Shown here: positions 59,715 through 64,000 of the stretch, in pieces
How the letters are laid out: every line of letters starts with the position of its first letter
Numbering within the stretch: position 1 is the first letter of the stretch
DNA from: Azospirillum endophyticum
GTDB taxonomy: Bacteria; Pseudomonadota; Alphaproteobacteria; Azospirillales; Azospirillaceae
Direction of reading: 5' to 3'
Assembly: GCF_016595245.1 (NCBI RefSeq)
Contig: NZ_JAENHM010000059.1
Location: forward strand, 62,001 to 126,000
Length of the DNA stretch: 64,000 bases
Made by a program: the position numbers and the translations under genes
The notes under the pieces: generated by a model
The model's input: the letters and a program-made list of their open reading frames with translations, nothing else
What the model was told of the DNA's origin: nothing
Database searches by the model: none

Positions 59715-61058
59715 ATGTCCACCGCCGTCCGTTTCGCCCCCAGCCCGACCGGCCGCATCCATGTCGGCAATGTGCGGTTGGCGCTCGTCAATTGGCTGTT
59801 CGCGCGCAAGACCGGCGGAAGCTTCATGTTCCGGCTGGACGACACCGACGAGGAGCGCTCCACCCAGGCCTTCGCCGACGCCATCGCCGCCGACCTGACC
59901 TGGCTCGGCCTGACCTGGGATCGTTTCGCCCGCGAAAGCGACCGCTATCCGCGCTATGACGAGGCGGCTGCGGCGCTGAAGGCCGCCGGCCGGCTCTATC
60001 CCTGTTACGAGACGCCGGAGGAGCTGAGCCTCAAGCGCGCCAGTCTGGTGTCGCAGGGCCGTCCGCCGATCTACGACCGTGCCGCCTTGCGCTTGACCGA
60101 CGAGGACCGCACCCGGCTGGAAGGAGAGGGGCGTAAAGCCCATTGGCGCTTCAAGCTGAGCCCGACTCCGGTGGAATGGAGCGATCTCGTCCGCGGTCCG
60201 GTGCGGTTCGAGGGCTCGGCCCTGAGCGATCCGGTGCTGATCCGAGAGGACGGCCGGCCGCTCTACACCCTGACCAGCGTGGTCGACGACGTCGATTTCG
60301 CCGTCACCCACATCATCCGCGGCGAGGACCATGTCGCCAACACCGCGGTGCAGATCCAGATCTTCGAGGCCCTCGGCGGCGCCGTTCCGATCTTCGCCCA
60401 TCTGCCGCTGCTGACCGATGCCGGCGGGCAGGGGTTGTCGAAGCGGCTGGGCAGCCTGTCGGTCGGCAGCCTGCGCGACGAGGACGGCATCGAGCCGATG
60501 GCGGTCAACAGCCTTCTGGCGAAGCTCGGCACCTCCGACCCGATCGAGGCGCGGTTGACGCTGGACGAGCTGGTGGCGGAGTTCGACCTGTCGAAGGTCG
60601 CCCGCGGCACGCCCAAGTTCGATCCGGAGGAGCTGGGCCGGCTGAACGCCCGCGTCCTGCATCTGACGCCGTTCGACGCCGTGGCCGCCCGGCTGGAAGC
60701 GCTGGGCCTGAGTGGCGCCGATGCCGCCTTCTGGGAAGCGGTGCGGCCCAATCTGGCGCGGCTGGGCGACGCGCGCGACTGGTGGGCGGTGACCCATGCG
60801 CCGGTGACGCCGGTGGCGGAGGATGCCGCATTCCTGGCCCAGGCGGCGGCGCTGCTGCCGGACGAGCCGTGGGACCTCGGCACCTGGGGCGCCTGGACCG
60901 CCGCGGTGAAGGGGGCGACGGGGCGCAAGGGCAAGGAGTTGTTCCTTCCGCTGCGCCGGGCCCTGACCGGGCGCGACCATGGACCGGAATTGAAGAACCT
61001 GCTACCCCTGATCGGACGGGCGCGCAGCCTCCGGCGGCTCGCCGGCGAGACCGCCTGA
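59715..61058 (+). CDS. gltX: Glutamyl-tRNA synthetase (GltX)
   Basis: GltX charges tRNA with glutamate. From ATG 59715 (MSTAVRFAPSPTGRIHVGNV) it has 447 residues, normal for the shorter bacterial type. The HIGH-like motif is HVGN and the KMSKS-like motif is GLSKRLGS. The glutamate-binding and acceptor-stem segments FMFRLDDTDEERSTQAFADA and YTLTSVVDDVDFAVTHIIRG are clear. Alphaproteobacteria often have two gltX paralogues with different tRNA specificity; only this one is visible. cysS follows. Confidence 0.95.
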   Translation: MSTAVRFAPSPTGRIHVGNVRLALVNWLFARKTGGSFMFRLDDTDEERSTQAFADAIAADLTWLGLTWDRFARESDRYPRYDEAAAALKAAGRLYPCYETPEELSLKRASLVSQGRPPIYDRAALRLTDEDRTRLEGEGRKAHWRFKLSPTPVEWSDLVRGPVRFEGSALSDPVLIREDGRPLYTLTSVVDDVDFAVTHIIRGEDHVANTAVQIQIFEALGGAVPIFAHLPLLTDAGGQGLSKRLGSLSVGSLRDEDGIEPMAVNSLLAKLGTSDPIEARLTLDELVAEFDLSKVARGTPKFDPEELGRLNARVLHLTPFDAVAARLEALGLSGADAAFWEAVRPNLARLGDARDWWAVTHAPVTPVAEDAAFLAQAAALLPDEPWDLGTWGAWTAAVKGATGRKGKELFLPLRRALTGRDHGPELKNLLPLIGRARSLRRLAGETA

Positions 61059-61086
61059 AACCTCTCTATATTCAGGAGTTCGGACC

Positions 61087-62463
61087 GTGCCGTTGGACCT
61101 CTACAACACGCTGACCCGCCGTAAGGAGCGCTTCGAGCCGCTTCGCCCGGACCACGTCGGCATGTATGTCTGCGGTCCGACCGTCTACGACACCGCCCAT
61201 ATCGGCAACGCCCGGCCGGTGGTGGTGTTCGATTTGCTGTTCCGGCTGCTGTCGCGGCTCCATCCGGCGGTGACCTATGTCCGCAACATCACCGATGTGG
61301 ACGACAAGATCATCGACCGCGCGCGGGACAGCGGCGAGCCGATCGACGCGCTGACTGCGCGCACCACCGACCTGTTCCATGCCGACATGGATGCGCTGAA
61401 CGCGCTGCGCCCGACCATCGAGCCGCGGGCGACCCAGCATATCGGCCAGATGATCGCGCTGATCGCCACGCTGATCGAGCGCGGCAACGCCTATGCGGCG
61501 GAGGGCCATGTGCTGTTCTCCGTGCCGTCGATGCCCAGCTACGGCCAATTGTCGCGGCGCTCGCTGGACGACATGATCGCCGGCGCGCGGGTGGAGGTGG
61601 CGCCCTACAAGCGCGATGCCTCCGACTTCGTGCTGTGGAAGCCCAGCAGTCCCGACCAGCCCGGCTGGGACAGCCCCTGGGGCCGCGGCCGTCCGGGCTG
61701 GCACATCGAATGCTCCGCCATGGCGAAGGAGCATCTGGGCGTAACCTTCGACATCCATGGCGGCGGGCTGGACCTGATCTTCCCGCATCATGAGAACGAG
61801 ATCGCCCAGAGCTGCTGCGCCAACGGCACCGACCGGCTGGCCCGCACCTGGGTCCACAACGGCTTCGTCACGGTCGAAGGCGAGAAGATGTCGAAATCCC
61901 TCGGCAACTTCTTCACCGTGCACGACCTGCTGGACGAATTCCCCGGCGAGGCGATCCGCCTGACCCTGCTGAGCGCCCATTACCGCCAGCCGCTGGACTT
62001 CACCCGCGAGGGCATCCGGCAGGCCAAGGGCGCGCTCGACCGCTGGTACCAGGCCCTGCGCGGCGATCCGGCGGCGATGGCGGCCGAGCTGCCCTTCGAT
62101 GTGCTGGCGGCGCTGGAGGACGATCTGAACAGCCCGCTCGCCATCGCGCATCTGCACGAGCTGGCGACCGCGGTGAACAAGGCGAAGACCGATGCCGAGA
62201 AGGCTGCGGCCAAGGGCGCCCTGCTGGCGGCGGGGCAACAGCTCGGCCTGTTGCAGCAGGACCCGGAAGCCTGGTTCCGCTGGGCGCCGGCCGGCGGTGC
62301 CGAGGGGCTGAGCGATGCCGACGTCGAGCAACTGATTGCCGACCGCAAGGCAGCCCGCACGGGGAAGAACTTTGCCGAGGCCGACCGCATCCGCAAGGCG
62401 CTGGCCGAGAAGGGCATCGTTCTGGAAGACGGTCCGCAGGGCACGACCTGGAAGCGCGGGTGA
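61087..62463 (+). CDS. cysS: Cysteinyl-tRNA synthetase (CysS)
   Basis: CysS charges tRNA-Cys. It starts with GTG at 61087, with AGGAG 9 bases upstream, and has 458 residues. Motifs are GMYVCGPTVYDTAHIGNARP with the HIGH motif and first zinc cysteine, GRPGWHIECSAMAKEHLGVT with the second, HGGGLDLIFPHHENEIAQS, and KMSKSLGNFF. The C-terminal helical region ends in AEKGIVLEDGPQGTTWKRG. It follows gltX by 28 bases, a frequent arrangement. Confidence 0.97.
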   Translation: MPLDLYNTLTRRKERFEPLRPDHVGMYVCGPTVYDTAHIGNARPVVVFDLLFRLLSRLHPAVTYVRNITDVDDKIIDRARDSGEPIDALTARTTDLFHADMDALNALRPTIEPRATQHIGQMIALIATLIERGNAYAAEGHVLFSVPSMPSYGQLSRRSLDDMIAGARVEVAPYKRDASDFVLWKPSSPDQPGWDSPWGRGRPGWHIECSAMAKEHLGVTFDIHGGGLDLIFPHHENEIAQSCCANGTDRLARTWVHNGFVTVEGEKMSKSLGNFFTVHDLLDEFPGEAIRLTLLSAHYRQPLDFTREGIRQAKGALDRWYQALRGDPAAMAAELPFDVLAALEDDLNSPLAIAHLHELATAVNKAKTDAEKAAAKGALLAAGQQLGLLQQDPEAWFRWAPAGGAEGLSDADVEQLIADRKAARTGKNFAEADRIRKALAEKGIVLEDGPQGTTWKRG

Positions 62464-62478
62464 GGTGGTGAAGATCCC

Positions 62479-62588
62479 CTCTCCCCCCTGGGGAGAGGGT
62501 TAGGGTGAGGGGGATGCACCGCGTGCCTTCCCGAGAATCTTCACCATGTCTCCCCCTCACCCAGCCCTCTCCCCGGGGGGAGAGGGGC
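62479..62588. repeat. Long G/C-rich inverted repeat, copy 3 (cysS-doxX)
   Basis: The left half reads CCCCTCTCCC, GGGGAGAGGG, then GGGTGAGGGG. After about 40 bases, the right half reads CCCCTCACCC, CCCTCTCCCC and GGGGAGAGGG. It is the cleanest of the three copies, without extra internal stems. It begins 15 bases after the cysS stop and lies about 155 bases before doxX. Confidence 0.88.
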
Positions 62589-62743
62589 ACAGAGTAGGGA
62601 GAGTGTGCTTCTTCCAGATTGTCCCTCTTCCTGCAACAAACCTTCGTGAATTCTGCGGATTATCCCACGCCTCGATCCGGCTTAATCTCCTCCTCAGACG
62701 AAACGCGGCCCAACCGGCCACCCTGATCGAGGAGACCCTGACC

Positions 62744-63175
62744 ATGATCGACAATCGCACCGCCCCCTATGCCGCCTTCCTCCTGCGCGTCGGCCTCGGC
62801 CTGCTGTTCCTGGCCCATGGCTTGGTGCTGAAGGTGCTGACCTTCACCATCCCCGGCACCGTCGGTTACTTCGAGAGCATCGGCTATCCCGGCGCCTTCG
62901 CCTATCTCGTGATCCTGGGCGAGATCGGCGGCGGTCTGCTGCTGATCGCCGGTGTCTACACCCGCTGGATCACCCTGGCCCTGCTGCCCATCCTGATCGG
63001 TGCTACCCTGCAGCATGTCGGCAATGGCTGGGTCTTCAATGCGCCGGGCGGTGGTTGGGAGTTCCCGGCCTTCTGGATGGTTCTGCTGATCGTGCAATCG
63101 CTGCTGGGTGACGGCGCCTTCGCCCTGAAGGTTCCGGCACTGGGTGCCCTGGCCGCCCGCCGCGAACTGGCCTGA
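62744..63175 (+). CDS. DoxX-family membrane protein
   Basis: The 143-residue protein starts with ATG 62744, with GAGGAG about 10 bases upstream. It has four membrane segments (AAFLLRVGLGLLFLAHGLVL, FAYLVILGEIGGGLLLIAGV, LALLPILIGATLQHVGNGWV, FWMVLLIVQSLLGDGAFAL). The arrangement with an N-terminal LLRVGLGLLFLAHG matches DoxX/DoxD-like proteins, which are linked to thiosulfate or redox functions in some organisms. The role here is unknown. Confidence 0.88.
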   Translation: MIDNRTAPYAAFLLRVGLGLLFLAHGLVLKVLTFTIPGTVGYFESIGYPGAFAYLVILGEIGGGLLLIAGVYTRWITLALLPILIGATLQHVGNGWVFNAPGGGWEFPAFWMVLLIVQSLLGDGAFALKVPALGALAARRELA

Positions 63176-63200
63176 TCCGCAACCAGAACCGGCATTCGGC

Positions 63201-63251
63201 GCGACACGGAACGGGGAAGGGGCATTTCGCCTCTTCCCCGTTCCGCGTCGC
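63201..63251 (+). terminator. Strong hairpin after doxX
   Basis: GCGACACGGAACGGGGAAG pairs with CTTCCCCGTTCCGCGTCGC over about 18 bases with one mismatch around a short loop. It lies between doxX and pmbA and lacks a T tract. Termination or transcript protection is the likely role. Confidence 0.7.
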
Positions 63252-63294
63252 CGTCCCATTTGGTAGACAGGACGGAGACCAACCGGAGAGCCTG

Positions 63295-64000
63295 ATGACC
63301 GTTTCGCCGAACGACCAGCACAAGACGGAGTCCTCCGGGGTCCTGAATCTGCTGGACGACCTGATCGCCAAGGCGCGCGCTGCCGGTGCGGACGCCGCCG
63401 ATGCCGTGCTGTTCGACAGCGCGTCCGTGTCCCTCGCCCAGCGGCTGGGCAAGACCGAGAAGCTGGAGCGCTCCGAATCGGGCGATCTCGGCCTGCGGGT
63501 GTTCATCGGCAAGCGGCAGGCCATCGTCTCCTCCACCGACCGCAGTGCGAAGGCTCTGAGCGAGCTGGTAGAACGCGCCATCGCCATGGCCCGCGTGGTG
63601 CCGGAGGACGGCTTCGCCGGCATCGCCGATCCCGAACAGCTGGCCCGCAGCTGGCCCGACCTCGACATCTGCGACAACGAGGAGCCGTCGTCGGAGACGC
63701 TGATCGAACGTGCCCGCATCGCCGAAGAGGCGGCGCTGGCGGTCGAGGGCGTCACCAATTCCGAAGGGGCCGACGCCGGCTGGAGCCGCTCCACCGTCGC
63801 CATTGCCGCCTCCAACGGCTTTGCCGGCAGCTACGGCGTGTCGCGCCAGTCGCTGTCGGCCTCGGTCATCGTCGGAACCGGCACGGGGATGGAGCGCGAC
63901 TACGACTATGACAGCAAGGTCTACGGCGCCGACCTGCGCGATGCCGCCGAGATCGGCCGCGAGGCCGGCGAGCGTGCCGTGCGCCGCCTGAACCCGCGTC
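63295..64000 (+). CDS. pmbA: PmbA/TldE metalloprotease-family protein, C-terminus cut by window edge
   Basis: The frame opens at ATG 63295, with CGGAGAG just upstream, and remains open to the end of the window (235 codons). The N-terminal domain is recognisable: LDDLIAKARAAGADAADAVL, FDSASVSLAQRLGKTEKLER, then GLRVFIGKRQAIVSSTDRSA and EGVTNSEGADAGWSRSTVAI. It matches the PmbA/TldE partner of the TldD-TldE protease, which processes antitoxins and modified peptides. The rest is outside the window. Confidence 0.93.
   Translation, partial: MTVSPNDQHKTESSGVLNLLDDLIAKARAAGADAADAVLFDSASVSLAQRLGKTEKLERSESGDLGLRVFIGKRQAIVSSTDRSAKALSELVERAIAMARVVPEDGFAGIADPEQLARSWPDLDICDNEEPSSETLIERARIAEEAALAVEGVTNSEGADAGWSRSTVAIAASNGFAGSYGVSRQSLSASVIVGTGTGMERDYDYDSKVYGADLRDAAEIGREAGERAVRRLNPR

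Overview
The window is high-GC DNA that reads as an alphaproteobacterial chromosome, most likely Azospirillum or a close Azospirillaceae relative. That assignment is an inference from gene content: a CheD-containing chemotaxis cluster, the nadD-rsfS-rlmH-gpmI-envC-ctpA-yibQ run, an RcdA-like DUF1465 protein, a cysteine-free L31, a polyhydroxybutyrate locus with PhaR, and a ROSE-type heat-shock thermometer. Most of the window is housekeeping sequence, and accessory signals are local. No phage, insertion sequence or CRISPR array was seen.

Layout. (1) 1-7.5 kb, minus strand: a chemotaxis operon running STAS protein, cheY, cheA, cheW, a 48-codon ORF, cheR, cheD, cheB, and a soluble chemoreceptor cut by the left edge. 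(2) 7.7-9.0 kb: rppH and a TauE/SafE permease. (3) 9.1-18.1 kb, plus strand: proA, nadD, rsfS, rlmH, gpmI, an EnvC-like M23 protein, a CtpA protease and a YibQ-type deacetylase. Two copies of a G/C-rich inverted repeat sit exactly on the presumed starts of nadD and envC. (4) 18.1-22.0 kb, minus strand: rplU-rpmA, then obgE-proB-HAD phosphatase. (5) 22.2-30.8 kb: tRNA-Ser, a C-terminally anchored protein, a free periplasmic sensor-like domain, an hsp20 gene with RpoH-like promoter and ROSE-like leader, rcdA-like, rpmE, an ABC exporter, an orphan ABC-2 permease, an unknown protein and mepA.

(6) 30.9-34.7 kb: a methyltransferase, tRNA-Leu and tRNA-Ala, small unknown genes, and a glutathionylspermidine-synthase-like protein. 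(7) 34.9-39.7 kb: the PHB locus. phaR is divergent from a PhaE-like gene that overlaps a PHA-synthase-like gene by about 300 bases in another frame; phaA and phaB follow with strong hairpins between them. (8) 39.7-45.3 kb: a ParDE-type toxin-antitoxin pair, ubiD, DUF971, a Trm112-like protein, a LON-domain protein, a thioredoxin-TPR protein, a YbaK editing protein and tRNA-Gly. (9) 45.4-50 kb: a decayed RraA-family gene, an AEC transporter, an HEVAHW protein and a membrane chemoreceptor.

(10) 50.3-55 kb: a GT2/GT39 glycosyltransferase pair, a serine hydrolase and a SnoaL-like protein. (11) 55.1-64 kb: an unknown 341-residue protein, a NadE paralogue whose glutaminase triad is gone, a proteasome-like Ntn hydrolase, ElbB, gltX, cysS, a third repeat copy, a DoxX protein and the start of pmbA.

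The most unusual signals are the triad-less NadE paralogue, the long phaE/phaC frame overlap, repeat-derived Shine-Dalgarno sequences at nadD and envC, and the ROSE thermometer with RpoH promoter ahead of hsp20. The strongest candidate for an undescribed system is the divergent pair of the unknown 341-residue protein and the NadE-like pseudoenzyme; this is a suggestion, not a demonstration.
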